Shown piece by piece: positions 34,297 through 42,685 of a stretch of 64,000 nucleotides of DNA; position 1 is the first letter of the stretch, and the number at the start of each line of letters is the position of its first letter. The notes beneath the pieces were generated by a model. The model made no database searches and was not told the origin of the DNA. It saw only the letters and a program-made list of their open reading frames with translations. The position numbers and the translations under genes are program-made. The DNA is taken from positions 124,001 to 188,000 of the forward strand of contig CAMLKK010000002.1 in NCBI GenBank assembly GCA_946480715.1. The letters run 5' to 3'. Source of the stretch: an uncultured Bacteriovorax sp. Its GTDB lineage: Bacteria > Bdellovibrionota > Bacteriovoracia > Bacteriovoracales > Bacteriovoracaceae.

Positions 34297-34983
34297 ATGC
34301 AAACAACAATCTTAATCGTTTTCACCATGATGTTTTCTCATTTCGCTAATGCTTCAGAGGCCATTGGATCTTATTCTAAAGGATCGCTGAAAGATGGGGA
34401 ATCTATTCTCGAAAAACCTATATCCATTCATAAGCTTTTTTTGGCCCGTAAAAAGTTTTTTGCGACAGATGAAATGCATGCTGTGCTGGCCGATGCTTCC
34501 GAGTATCTTCGTCAGGAATTTCCAGATGCAGAAGTTTTTCAGATCGGAGATTTATCTTCGATGAAAGGAGGAAATGCTCCAGGTCACTCCAGCCATCAAA
34601 ATGGGTTGGACGTTGATGTTGTTTATCTCACTCACAATAAGCGTCTTCAATCGCCGCAAGCGACGTATTGGGAAGAAGATTTTATCGTGAACAATAAAGT
34701 GAGTTCTAATTTTCACACAGAACGCAACTTTAAAATTTTTCATGAATTGGTTCATCGTCATCCCGTTCAGCGCATCTTCGTCGATGAACTTATAAAAAAA
34801 CATCTTTGTGCATACACAAAAGAGCAGGGGATTTCTAAACGGCCTGACGTCATTGAAACGTTAAGAAGGCTTCGTCCTCTCGATTTGCATCGAACGCATT
34901 TTCATGTGCGTCTTCGTTGTCCAGAATCAGATCGTGCGTGTACACCGCAAGCGGAAGTGCCGGCGGGAGATGGGTGCGCTTAA
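34297..34983 (+). CDS. mepA: penicillin-insensitive murein endopeptidase (MepA, M74)
   Basis: A 228-residue exported LAS-type zinc peptidase that cuts D-Ala-mDAP crosslinks in peptidoglycan. A signal peptide ends at SHFANA. Zinc ligands are in GHSSHQNGLDVDVVYLTH (His and Asp) and RTHFHVRLRCP (HxH). The Cys-containing tail CPESDRACTPQAEVPAGDGC is the MepA signature. Predators use such enzymes to reshape prey walls, but self-wall growth is equally possible. It has AAGGA just ahead of the ATG, and a TAAAAT box ends 6 nt before it. Confidence 0.9.
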   Translation: MQTTILIVFTMMFSHFANASEAIGSYSKGSLKDGESILEKPISIHKLFLARKKFFATDEMHAVLADASEYLRQEFPDAEVFQIGDLSSMKGGNAPGHSSHQNGLDVDVVYLTHNKRLQSPQATYWEEDFIVNNKVSSNFHTERNFKIFHELVHRHPVQRIFVDELIKKHLCAYTKEQGISKRPDVIETLRRLRPLDLHRTHFHVRLRCPESDRACTPQAEVPAGDGCA

Positions 34984-35579
34984 AAGCGACAGTCGACGTT
35001 GGCGAGTGTTGGATTTTGGGGAAAAGATCCTTGAAACCCTTTAAGTTCCGAGTTCACATAGTGAACGAAAAAAGATTGATCATCACCAATGCTTAATCCC
35101 TTTTCAGTGTAGAGAATTTCGCCTTTTGCTTTCTCAATTTTTAAAAACTCTCGGCCTTTTTTATAATTGCTCGTTTCAATGATGTGCGCTTCTTCATTTT
35201 GATCTTCTTTATAAACAAGATAGACAGGCGTTTCACCTTCAGCGTGTTCTTTGAAGAAAGTTCTCAAACGATAAATCTGGCCGTTAATATTTTTATGAAT
35301 GTTCGTGAAGCGTTCTGAAACGGCCTGACCATTTTTTTGCCAATCATTGAGAGCGGGCATTTGTGCTCTTAAAGTCTGACAGACATCATTTTGAACTTGA
35401 GAGACAGCGGTAGCGCTTGTGCTCACGTTAATGAAAGTTGGTCTTGCAGGTTGTGGAGATGAATCGGCAGAAAGAGAATCAAGTTTGATTTTCTTTTTAT
35501 TGGGAGCGAATAATAAAAATCCGCCCACAATAAAAAAGATTAGCGTTGAAACAAAAAATATTTTTTTCTTTTTATCCAC
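34980..35579 (-). CDS. membrane-anchored protein of unknown function
   Basis: A 199-residue protein with one N-terminal TM (IFFVSTLIFFIVGGFLLF), a Ser/Thr/Pro-rich linker and a folded C-terminal domain with two Cys (VCQTL, DCRF), so a periplasmic anchor topology is likely. It starts at GTG 35579 with AAAGAG upstream. It follows the secreted 418-residue gene by 15 nt and probably forms an operon with it. The stop interlocks by 4 nt with convergent mepA. Confidence 0.75.
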   Translation of the reverse strand: MDKKKKIFFVSTLIFFIVGGFLLFAPNKKKIKLDSLSADSSPQPARPTFINVSTSATAVSQVQNDVCQTLRAQMPALNDWQKNGQAVSERFTNIHKNINGQIYRLRTFFKEHAEGETPVYLVYKEDQNEEAHIIETSNYKKGREFLKIEKAKGEILYTEKGLSIGDDQSFFVHYVNSELKGFQGSFPQNPTLANVDCRF

Positions 35580-35594
35580 GCTCTTTAACCACCA

Positions 35595-36851
35595 TTAGTA
35601 CCAGCGTTTACATTTAGTCTTCGGCGAAGTTGCCTCGCCCCAACGTAATTCAACCACATCGTTCGGGTGACTAGAAAGCTGCTCCCTTTCAATTCTCTTG
35701 TAAAGAGTCGCAAGATCTAGAGTCTTTCCTGCAGCGTAGTTAATAGGGCAGAACGCCTTGAGTTCTTCAATCGTTGCACCTTTTCCTTTGAAAATAAGTT
35801 GTGTAAACGCAACAATTTTTGGATCAGCTGCGCTCAGTTCTCCTGCGCGCTCAGCTTCAACGTAAGCTTCATTAAGTTTTGCAAACAGATCTTTAATTCC
35901 TGAATCTCTTTGTGGAGTTGAATAAGCATCAAACTCTTCATAATCCATACAACGATTGCCAGTTTTCTTAAGATAGTCGAGCGCTTGATTTACGTAATCA
36001 ATTCTCGCTACTGATTCATTACATAGCGCTGTGAACTGACGGTTCACTCGTCCACCACGTGTCTCAATAATTGTCGCGACAGATTTTTTTACATATTTGA
36101 AAAACTCATGCGCACCTAATTTTTCAGCTAATTCAAATTGCTCCATTGAAGGACCAAGTTCTGAAGGAATCGCTGAAAGATCAGCACCTAAATGCTCCGG
36201 CCATCTGAATTTTTTAAATCCCCATGGAGAATTCGGCAGCTCTTCGAATTCCTTTTCTTTACGTCTTAATAAAGGCCCGTGTGCTTTTTTATTTGCTTGA
36301 GTTGAATAGATAACATCGAATGTTCCAACTTCATTTATTTTTTTGATGTTGTAAGTGTGACGAATAAATTTCTTGAAACGCGCTTTCACTTTGTACATGA
36401 AGAGTGTTCCCGGCGCGATTGATTTAATCGCTGTTGGAAACGTATCGAAGTAAGCAAGATTTTCTGTTCCGACTGAATCACCAATTTCAGTGATCATCGC
36501 CACAAGTCTGCTCTCGCTTGTTGGTCCGGCCTTATCCCATTTGTTCATTCTATTGTTGAGAGTTTTGCCATCACGAGAACCAGATGGAGCTGTCATCACA
36601 AAAGGAAGTTTATGTTGATAAGCAAACACAGCTCTCAAAGCGTATGAAGCATCAGCGCAGTCAGGATTGATCCCGTAGAAAGGAGATGATGTTTCAGTAA
36701 ACATTGTTTCTCTAACGTTGGGACTTTTCATCCACTCAGAGAATTGTTCTTCATATTGAAGGGACCATGACTGCGTATCTTCCCAAACGGCCGCTTGAGC
36801 GTTGAAAGACAAAAAAAGAACAGATAAGATGAAGCTGGATAATGTTTGCAT
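35595..36851 (-). CDS. secreted protein, possible papain-fold cysteine hydrolase
   Basis: A 418-residue exported protein (signal peptide ending FNAQA). The stretch PDCADASYALRAVFAYQHKLPFV (about residues 59-81) looks like the nucleophile-bearing helix of papain/transglutaminase-like enzymes, and a later KKFIRHTYNIKKINEVGTFDVIYST could give the catalytic His. This is only a motif-level suggestion; no family is firmly recognised. Further Cys residues near the C-terminus (ALCNES, RCMDY, FCPINY, TKCKRW) probably form disulfides. GAGG precedes the ATG. It is transcribed with the membrane-anchored protein downstream. Confidence 0.7.
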   Translation of the reverse strand: MQTLSSFILSVLFLSFNAQAAVWEDTQSWSLQYEEQFSEWMKSPNVRETMFTETSSPFYGINPDCADASYALRAVFAYQHKLPFVMTAPSGSRDGKTLNNRMNKWDKAGPTSESRLVAMITEIGDSVGTENLAYFDTFPTAIKSIAPGTLFMYKVKARFKKFIRHTYNIKKINEVGTFDVIYSTQANKKAHGPLLRRKEKEFEELPNSPWGFKKFRWPEHLGADLSAIPSELGPSMEQFELAEKLGAHEFFKYVKKSVATIIETRGGRVNRQFTALCNESVARIDYVNQALDYLKKTGNRCMDYEEFDAYSTPQRDSGIKDLFAKLNEAYVEAERAGELSAADPKIVAFTQLIFKGKGATIEELKAFCPINYAAGKTLDLATLYKRIEREQLSSHPNDVVELRWGEATSPKTKCKRWY

Positions 36852-36924
36852 AGAACCTCTAAAATCCTCAATTTGAACTGGAAAGGTGTTTTATTGAGGT
36901 CCATCCAAAAGGTCAACGACGATC

Positions 36925-37491
36925 ATGGTGACAAGCGAAAAAAAAATTCTGATAACCGGTTTCGAACCCTTTGACCACGCAACTAAAAATATTTCGGCGG
37001 AGTGGGTTAAGAGGCAACAATCGAAAACTTTTTCGGATCGATTAGTGGCAGGCGCCATCCTTCCGGTTGTCTTCCACAAGTGTTTTCTGGCCTTTAGAGA
37101 GCATTTTGAACAAGTTGATCCAGATATCATCATTCTTACGGGTCTTGCGCAGAATAGACAGAAATTGTCTGTCGAGCGAATTGGGATTAATTGGATGGAT
37201 GCGCGAATTCCGGATAATGATGGCCAGAAGCCTGTCGCCTCTAAAATATTAGCAGATGGCCCGGATGGATTGTTCACCACTCTTGATTTGAAACGATTGC
37301 AGAAGCTTTGTCCTGATCTCGTCGTTTCAACCAGTGCAGGTGAATATGTTTGCAATGATCTTCTCTATGAAGTTCTCAACTTTGTAAGCACAAAAAAGCA
37401 TCGTGCAGAAGTAACGTTCTTTCATCTGCCAGGGCAGATGGATGAAGAAATTGTTTTTAATCAATTGGATCATATTCTTGAAAATTATTAG
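36925..37491 (+). CDS. pcp: pyroglutamyl-peptidase I family (C15)
   Basis: A 188-residue cytoplasmic cysteine peptidase that removes N-terminal pyroglutamate. The start ILITGFEPFDHATKNISAEW matches ITGFEPFGG-x-x-x-NPS. The catalytic Glu is in LSVERIGINWMDARIPDNDG, Cys in VSTSAGEYVCNDLLYEV and His in FFHLPGQM. All three are present. It overlaps the lytic transglycosylase gene downstream. Confidence 0.88.
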   Translation: MVTSEKKILITGFEPFDHATKNISAEWVKRQQSKTFSDRLVAGAILPVVFHKCFLAFREHFEQVDPDIIILTGLAQNRQKLSVERIGINWMDARIPDNDGQKPVASKILADGPDGLFTTLDLKRLQKLCPDLVVSTSAGEYVCNDLLYEVLNFVSTKKHRAEVTFFHLPGQMDEEIVFNQLDHILENY

Positions 37492-38101
37492 CTTTGTATT
37501 CGTCATTCTTTTTTCTTTGGGTGCATTCGCGAAAGTCGAAATAGCTCAAACAAAACGTCATTCATGGCAGGAATCTTGGACTCAAGTGTTGTCAGAGGAA
37601 ATGAATAAAGAAGAATACAAATCTTTTATGAGCATGGAAGTGGATTCAGCTGATCTTAAAGAGCTCGAGTGCGAAGGATTTAATCGCGAAACTGATCTGG
37701 AAAAACGAAAAGACTTTTGGATCGTTTTTCTTTCGGCCCTAGTTCGCGCAGAGAGCGCTTTTAATCCCAAAGCGGGGGCCATCGCACCTAAGGGCGGACA
37801 TGGAAACTATGGCCTTCTCCAATTTTCCAAACGCACGGCACGTGAACAATGTGGATTAAACACAATGGAGAGTATTCGCGATCCACTTTTACATCTTCCT
37901 TGTGGTCTTAAACTTCTTTCGTGGCAGATGCATGGCGCTCCCTCTAAAAACGGAAAATTCCTGCGCTCAGATCTAAAAAATCAACTCTTCGGAAAATATA
38001 TTTTTCTTTGGGGACCACTTCGCCAAAACGATAAACGTGGGCGAAAACTTTTAGTCGACTGGTTTAAGAAGCATAGAGATCAATTAACTTTTTGCATGTA
38101 A
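37478..38101 (+). CDS. lytic transglycosylase (SLT-type), secreted
   Basis: Cleaves glycan strands of peptidoglycan to 1,6-anhydro ends. The SLT fold is shown by ALVRAESAFNPKAGA (catalytic Glu in R-x-E-S-x-F-x-P) and GNYGLLQFSKRTAREQCG (G-L-x-Q). Several Cys probably form disulfides. TTG 37478 is preferred because it gives a proper signal peptide (KIISFVFVILFSLGAFA); the ATG at 37442 would put 12 extra residues in front and overlap pcp by 50 nt. The stop overlaps convergent ykgJ-like by 22 nt. Confidence 0.85.
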   Translation: MKIISFVFVILFSLGAFAKVEIAQTKRHSWQESWTQVLSEEMNKEEYKSFMSMEVDSADLKELECEGFNRETDLEKRKDFWIVFLSALVRAESAFNPKAGAIAPKGGHGNYGLLQFSKRTAREQCGLNTMESIRDPLLHLPCGLKLLSWQMHGAPSKNGKFLRSDLKNQLFGKYIFLWGPLRQNDKRGRKLLVDWFKKHRDQLTFCM

Positions 38102-38496
38102 GCGCAGAAGCCCGGCCTTGGTCCAATCTGCGGATGATTCCGACAGGTATCCGGACGATCCAGATAACGAGTACATTTTTTATCTGCCCCCAAGAAGATA
38201 CACGAGCTGTCTGGTTTTTGAGCGAGCGTGAATTTCCCCGTTGAGGGCGTATAGCGGGTGACGGCCCGATCTTTGAGGGCTTCCTTGATTTGTTCTTTTT
38301 CTGAAAGCTCTAAATGAAAATCCACGAGAATGCCCAAACGAATGAGGTCGGGAACCTTCACTTCTACTGGCATATAACAACAAAGTCCCTCGCAAGAATC
38401 GCAAAGTCCCTTCTTGTAAGCGGTCCATCTATCGAGAGCATTCAAGTGCTCCTGAATTTTTCCCGCTGAATTTTGAGGTCTGTTTTTTTTACTCAT
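38080..38496 (-). CDS. YkgJ-family cysteine-cluster protein
   Basis: A 138-residue protein with the Fe-S/zinc-type cluster pattern CDSCEGLCCYMPVEV, then SSCIFLGADKKCTRYLDRPDTCRNHP, the C-x2-C-x3-CC ... C ... C ... RP-x-x-C-R signature of the YkgJ/UPF0153 family. The cluster type and role are not established. A second family member lies at 40907-41500. Confidence 0.9.
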   Translation of the reverse strand: MSKKNRPQNSAGKIQEHLNALDRWTAYKKGLCDSCEGLCCYMPVEVKVPDLIRLGILVDFHLELSEKEQIKEALKDRAVTRYTPSTGKFTLAQKPDSSCIFLGADKKCTRYLDRPDTCRNHPQIGPRPGFCAYMQKVN

Positions 38497-38583
38497 GTGA
38501 ACCGAATCTTATAAAAACGTTTGCCATTTAGATAGACCGGCATTAAATTTCGGTAAATATTATCAGAACTATTAACCCTATCC

Positions 38584-38715
38584 CTGAGGTTCAAGATGGA
38601 CGAAGATCCCAAGCAATTCGCATTGAAAAAACTCAGTGGAGACGTTAAAGGTCACTAAAAAACTTCCTTTCTCCCTCCACTTAAGACTCACCAGATTCTC
38701 TTTTTCTAAATGGTG
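38584..38715 (+). promoter_or_regulatory. mgtE leader region with alternative pairings
   Basis: CTGAG (38584-38588) can pair with CTCAG (38632-38636). That excludes pairing of AGTGGAG (38635-38641) with CTCCACT (38675-38681), which is extended inside by AAAGG (38647-38651) with CCTTT (38666-38670). CACCA (38689-38693) can pair with TGGTG (38711-38715) just before the mgtE start. Together with the short ORF this resembles a leader-peptide switch. It does not match the M-box riboswitch as I know it. Structures were found by eye, not folded. Confidence 0.4.
38596..38658 (+). CDS. candidate 20-residue MgtL-like leader peptide
   Basis: ATG 38596 has GAGG 6 nt upstream. The product is MDEDPKQFALKKLSGDVKGH. 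Acidic residues directly followed by Pro at the N-terminus (DEDP) match the type of sequence known to destabilise translating ribosomes at low Mg2+ (Escherichia coli MgtL begins MEPDP). The stop is 62 nt before mgtE, a Mg2+ transporter. Translation stalling or abortion here could change leader folding and so mgtE expression. The position and sequence are observed; the mechanism is inferred. Confidence 0.5.
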   Translation: MDEDPKQFALKKLSGDVKGH

Positions 38716-38720
38716 CTTAA

Positions 38721-40046
38721 ATGGAAACAACACTTTTGAATGACGATTTCTCTCTAGAAAACTTGCTTGAAAACTGGCAGGTCCTTACGTTTGCTCAACG
38801 TATGGAAGTTTTCACTATGCTCGGGCGAATCGATCAAGAAGAACTTTTTATCAATCTTTCTTCGGACTATCAGGCCGAACTCTTTGAAGAATTTCCTCAT
38901 GGAGAAAAACGCTCGTGGATTCGTCTGCTTGCTCCCGATGATATTGCCGACTTAATCCAGAACCTCGACGAAGAACAACAGGGACACGCTTTGAAGTGTC
39001 TGGACTATGCCACACTCGTTGAAGTTAAAGCACTCATGGCCTACGCTGAAGATGAAGCCGGGGGACTCATGAACTCGCGCTTTGCTCGTCTGCGTCCTGA
39101 GATGACAGTGGAAGAAGCGATTCGCTACCTGCGTGCTCAATCAAAATCAAAAATCGAAACGATCTACTACGCATACGTTCTTGATCGCTCGCAAGTTTTA
39201 CTTGGAGTTGTTTCGCTACGTGAATTGTTTTTAGCGACAGCGCAAATGACGATTCAAGAAATCATGAACACCGATCTTGTGACTGTACTTGCGGACGAAG
39301 ATCAGGAAAATATTTCGAAAACTTTTTCAAATCACAACTTCCTTGCTCTTCCCGTTGTTGATGAAAACAACGTGATGAAAGGTATCATTACCGTCGACGA
39401 CGTGGTTGAAGTTATCGAAGAAGAGGCCACTGAAGATATTCACAAGCTCGGGGGTATGGAAGCTCTAGGTGAGCCGTATCTCGATATCGGTCTCACATCG
39501 ATGATTAAAAAACGCGCTGGTTGGTTAATGGCGCTTTTTGTTGGTGAAATGTTCACGGCCACGGCCATGAGCCACTACGAAGAAAGTATTGCGAAGGCGA
39601 CAGTGCTCGCCCTTTTCATTCCGCTCGTTATTTCTTCCGGCGGTAACTCTGGATCTCAAGCAACAACTCTTATTATTCGTGCGATGGCACTTGGTGAAGT
39701 TCGTTTAAGAGACTGGTGGCGTGTTTTTGCACGCGAAATTATTGCTGGTCTTTCACTCGGACTTATTCTCGGGTGTATTGGTCTTATTCGCGTTCTTCTC
39801 TGGCCGGGAAAAGAAGTTCTTTATGGTGAACACTATGTAATGGTGGGAATTACCGTGGCCCTCAGCTTGATGGGAATCGTTCTTTGGGGAACGATTGCTG
39901 GTTCAATGCTTCCATTTTTCCTAAGACGAATTGGTCTCGATCCAGCGACATCATCAGCACCGTTTGTTGCGACTCTTGTCGACGTAACCGGACTGATTAT
40001 TTATTTTACGTTCGCGACTCTATTCTTGAAGGGGCTGATACTTTAG
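38721..40046 (+). CDS. mgtE: MgtE magnesium transporter
   Basis: A 441-residue Mg2+ channel/transporter. An N-terminal superhelical domain (about 1-125) has FPHGEKRSWIRLLAPDDIADLIQNLDEEQ and EDEAGGLMNSRFARL. Two CBS domains (about 135-255) sense Mg2+, and a five-helix membrane domain (about 275-440) carries LFIPLVISSGGNSGSQATTLIIRAMALGEV and GLDPATSSAPFVATLVDVTGL, the ion-binding signatures. No Shine-Dalgarno is visible; TGGTG before the start may be base-paired. A candidate leader peptide lies upstream. The 3' end overlaps the convergent EamA gene by 41 nt. Confidence 0.95.
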   Translation: METTLLNDDFSLENLLENWQVLTFAQRMEVFTMLGRIDQEELFINLSSDYQAELFEEFPHGEKRSWIRLLAPDDIADLIQNLDEEQQGHALKCLDYATLVEVKALMAYAEDEAGGLMNSRFARLRPEMTVEEAIRYLRAQSKSKIETIYYAYVLDRSQVLLGVVSLRELFLATAQMTIQEIMNTDLVTVLADEDQENISKTFSNHNFLALPVVDENNVMKGIITVDDVVEVIEEEATEDIHKLGGMEALGEPYLDIGLTSMIKKRAGWLMALFVGEMFTATAMSHYEESIAKATVLALFIPLVISSGGNSGSQATTLIIRAMALGEVRLRDWWRVFAREIIAGLSLGLILGCIGLIRVLLWPGKEVLYGEHYVMVGITVALSLMGIVLWGTIAGSMLPFFLRRIGLDPATSSAPFVATLVDVTGLIIYFTFATLFLKGLIL

Positions 40047-40914
40047 ATCGGGCCATTAAGATAAGACCTGCTAAGATGAGAACGGCTCCGATCCATTGGA
40101 TAAAGGCGAGTCGTTCTCCTAAAAATAATCCCGCAATCGCTACACCCGAAACTGGCTCTGTCGTACTCAAGATCGAAGCTTCAGAAGAAGAAATCCTGCG
40201 AAGTCCTGCCAGAAACAATGTCATCGCCATCAATGAACAAATAATCGCCATACTGACGATCATTAATCCATGCTGAGAGAGAATTTCAAACGGTCGCACG
40301 TAGCTTGGGAAATGAATAAGGGAGAGAACAACACCTGCACCCAATTGAACGTAGAATGAAGAGGGCATGGCCTCTACGTTGCTTAAAAATTTTCGCGAGT
40401 AAATAATGTAGAGAGCGTAGAAAAAAGCCGCTCCTAATCCCGTAAAAATGTATTTGGGATCGCTGATGGCCCATTCTCCCCAAACGAGTAAAACTAATCC
40501 TAACGTCACAACGACGAGCGAGATGCTTCCGGCAATACCTAATTTTTCATTCAGGATAAAGCGCGAAAGAATAGCAACCATCACGGGGTAGGTATAGAGC
40601 AAGAGAACAGTTAGTGAAGCAGAGAGACCCGTAAGCGCAATAAAGAAAAAACTGGAAAAGAGTGCATAACCAAAAATTCCTAAACACAAACTTGAGATCC
40701 AATCGAATTTTTTAAGGATGATTGATTTGGGTTTAGTTATGAGAATGATAACCCCGGTTAATAGGGCAGAGATGAAATAGCGAAGAGCAAGCAGTTCTCC
40801 CGGAGAAATGTGTCGCTTGAAGGCCTCTTTTCCAAAATAACCGAGGGCCCCAAAACAAATGCCTGAAGCAATGATATATCCATAGCCTTTTTGGTTCTCA
40901 TTTAAATTAAGCAC
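40006..40914 (-). CDS. EamA/DMT-family transporter
   Basis: A 302-residue inner-membrane protein with ten TM helices in two EamA repeats: GYIIASGICFGALGYFGKEAF and ALRYFISALLTGVIILI in the first, GLGAAFFYALYIIYSRKFL and SSEASILSTTEPVSGVAIAGLFLGERLAFIQWIGAVLILAGL in the second. Such carriers export metabolites or amino acids; the substrate is unknown. It overlaps the YkgJ-like gene upstream by 8 nt (coupled) and convergent mgtE by 41 nt. Confidence 0.92.
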   Translation of the reverse strand: MLNLNENQKGYGYIIASGICFGALGYFGKEAFKRHISPGELLALRYFISALLTGVIILITKPKSIILKKFDWISSLCLGIFGYALFSSFFFIALTGLSASLTVLLLYTYPVMVAILSRFILNEKLGIAGSISLVVVTLGLVLLVWGEWAISDPKYIFTGLGAAFFYALYIIYSRKFLSNVEAMPSSFYVQLGAGVVLSLIHFPSYVRPFEILSQHGLMIVSMAIICSLMAMTLFLAGLRRISSSEASILSTTEPVSGVAIAGLFLGERLAFIQWIGAVLILAGLILMARSKVSAPSRIESRT

Positions 40915-41500
40915 TGATGTTTAGCTTCTGGAAAAAAGTAAGAAGTGCGCGCGGAAGATCTAACTTGTCCCAATCGATTCCGTAAGCTTCACGAATTTTT
41001 TGGTTGGCGATGTCTTCAAATGATTGATGATTTTTTTCTCGCGTCTCTAATAGATCGATCATACTCGAACACGTTGAACCATTGTCTCCCGCCATCTTGG
41101 GATTGAAAGCAAGACACCCATAAGGTTTGATCGAGCGAGAAAGTGCGCAGCCTTTTGGTCCTGGAGAATAAAATGGACACGTATAGGTTCGACGAAGTTG
41201 TTTAATTCCTTTTTTTCCAGTGGAGAGTTCGTAATCGAGTCGATACTGCTGAATAGTTTCTTTGAGTTTTAATTCAACTTCTTTTAAATCACTGCCCGAA
41301 GCTTGAAGACCTTCGATTATTTCCAATGTTTCAAGCGGTGTGATCTGCATGGAATTGGCCACTGACGTACAACATGTTCCGGAACATTGAAAACAATGAA
41401 TCGCTTTTCCTTCCAGGTTGGCCATTGCTTCAATGAGCACTGAACGTCTCGATTGAGCGTTCTCTGAGGGAGCTATGTTGAGGTCTTTTAGTCGGAGCAT
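40907..41500 (-). CDS. YkgJ-like cysteine-cluster protein
   Basis: A 197-residue protein with HCFQCSGTCCTSVAN, then YTCPFYSPGPKGCALSRSIKPYGCLAFNP and a further CSSM, similar in pattern to the YkgJ family (C-x2-C-x3-CC ... C ... C ... P-x-x-C). It probably binds a metal cluster. Function is unknown. It is translated together with the EamA transporter downstream (8-nt overlap). Confidence 0.85.
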   Translation of the reverse strand: MLRLKDLNIAPSENAQSRRSVLIEAMANLEGKAIHCFQCSGTCCTSVANSMQITPLETLEIIEGLQASGSDLKEVELKLKETIQQYRLDYELSTGKKGIKQLRRTYTCPFYSPGPKGCALSRSIKPYGCLAFNPKMAGDNGSTCSSMIDLLETREKNHQSFEDIANQKIREAYGIDWDKLDLPRALLTFFQKLNISA

Positions 41501-41530
41501 TAAAAGCTATTCTCATCAAAAAAGGAGTCT

Positions 41531-41560
41531 TTGCCAAGGCAGATAAAAATAAAATAAACT
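41531..41560 (+). promoter_or_regulatory. sigma-70 promoter giving a leaderless alkC-like mRNA
   Basis: TTGCCA (41531-41536), 18-nt spacer, TAAACT (41555-41560), 6 nt, ATG 41567. No Shine-Dalgarno. Confidence 0.6.
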
Positions 41561-41566
41561 TTTAAC

Positions 41567-42673
41567 ATGGAACCATTTAAAAATATGATTGGGACTCAGG
41601 TAGCCGAGCAAACTGCTAAGGCCATTCTCCGAAATGATCCTACTTTTCCCAAGGATCAATTCCTTAAAAACATCAAAAAAGAACTTGAACCACTGGAGCT
41701 AAAGGCCCGGGTGAAAGTCCTTTCACGCAGGCTTGATGAGTGTCTCAAACACAATAAAAAAAAGAATCTCAAGATCCTCACTTTAGCTCTTAAACAGAGT
41801 GAAGATGATTCAATCGGGTTAAGTGGGTTTGCGGCCTGGCCGGTTACAGATTATGTCGCTACTTATGGGATTGAAGAATTTGATGCTTCGATGGAAGCAT
41901 TAAAGGCCATGACGAAAGTTTTCACGGCCGAATTCGCTGTTCGTGATTTTTTTATAAAAGATCAAAAGAAGACACTCGAATATTTTAACAAGTGGGTGGA
42001 AGATGAGTGCGAACATGTTCGCAGGCTTGTCTCTGAAGGCTCACGTCCACTCCTTCCTTGGGGACAAAAACTGCATCGTTTTGTCGAAGATCCCAAACAC
42101 ACATGGCATCTCTTAGAAAAACTAAAAAATGATGAGTCACTTTATGTTCGAAAGTCAGTCGCCAATCACTTAAACGATCATTCTAAAAATCATCCGGATT
42201 TTATTATTAATAAACTGACAGCTTGGAGTCAGCAGAAAAAGATTTCTAAAGAACTTGATTGGGTGATTAAACATGCTTCTCGCACGCTCATCAAAAAGGG
42301 CCATGCAGGAGCCTTCAAACTTCACGGAGTCGATGCTCATCTTGTAGAAGTGAAAGCGCAAAAACTGCTCACTAAAAAAATCAAGCTAGGTGAGAGTCTC
42401 AAAGTCGAAGTTGTTGTTATGAACAATTCAAAAAAAGCACAAAAATTTATTCTTGATCATGAAGTTCACTTATTAAAGGCCAACAATAAACATAACGTAA
42501 AATGTTTTAAAGGCATAAAACTGGAAATCAAGGCACAAGAGAAAAAAACATTCACTTTGAGCGTACCGCTCAAGGCCGTCACAACTCGCACTTACTATAG
42601 CGGGAAACATTTCTGGAACAGTAAACTTAACGGCGTGAGCTTGGATAAGCTGGCCTTTACATTGGAAACTTAA
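41567..42673 (+). CDS. AlkC-type DNA alkylation-repair glycosylase
   Basis: A 368-residue HEAT-like repeat DNA glycosylase that removes alkylated bases such as 3-methyladenine. Repeats include FAVRDFFIKDQKKTLEYFNKWVEDECEHVRRLVSEGSRPLLPWG and NDESLYVRKSVANHLNDHSKNHPDFIINKLTAW, strongly AlkC/AlkD-like. The last 110 residues (from about VDAHLVEVKAQKLL) are beta-rich and look like the Ig-like C-terminal domain known from AlkC. It heads a co-directional run with two secreted-protein genes but is unlikely to share their function. A leaderless start is predicted. Confidence 0.82.
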   Translation: MEPFKNMIGTQVAEQTAKAILRNDPTFPKDQFLKNIKKELEPLELKARVKVLSRRLDECLKHNKKKNLKILTLALKQSEDDSIGLSGFAAWPVTDYVATYGIEEFDASMEALKAMTKVFTAEFAVRDFFIKDQKKTLEYFNKWVEDECEHVRRLVSEGSRPLLPWGQKLHRFVEDPKHTWHLLEKLKNDESLYVRKSVANHLNDHSKNHPDFIINKLTAWSQQKKISKELDWVIKHASRTLIKKGHAGAFKLHGVDAHLVEVKAQKLLTKKIKLGESLKVEVVVMNNSKKAQKFILDHEVHLLKANNKHNVKCFKGIKLEIKAQEKKTFTLSVPLKAVTTRTYYSGKHFWNSKLNGVSLDKLAFTLET

Positions 42674-42685
42674 GCGGAGTAATTT

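Noticed and set aside
38521..38720. M-box magnesium riboswitch before mgtE
   Set aside because: The conserved M-box sequence blocks are not present. A leader-peptide arrangement explains the region better.
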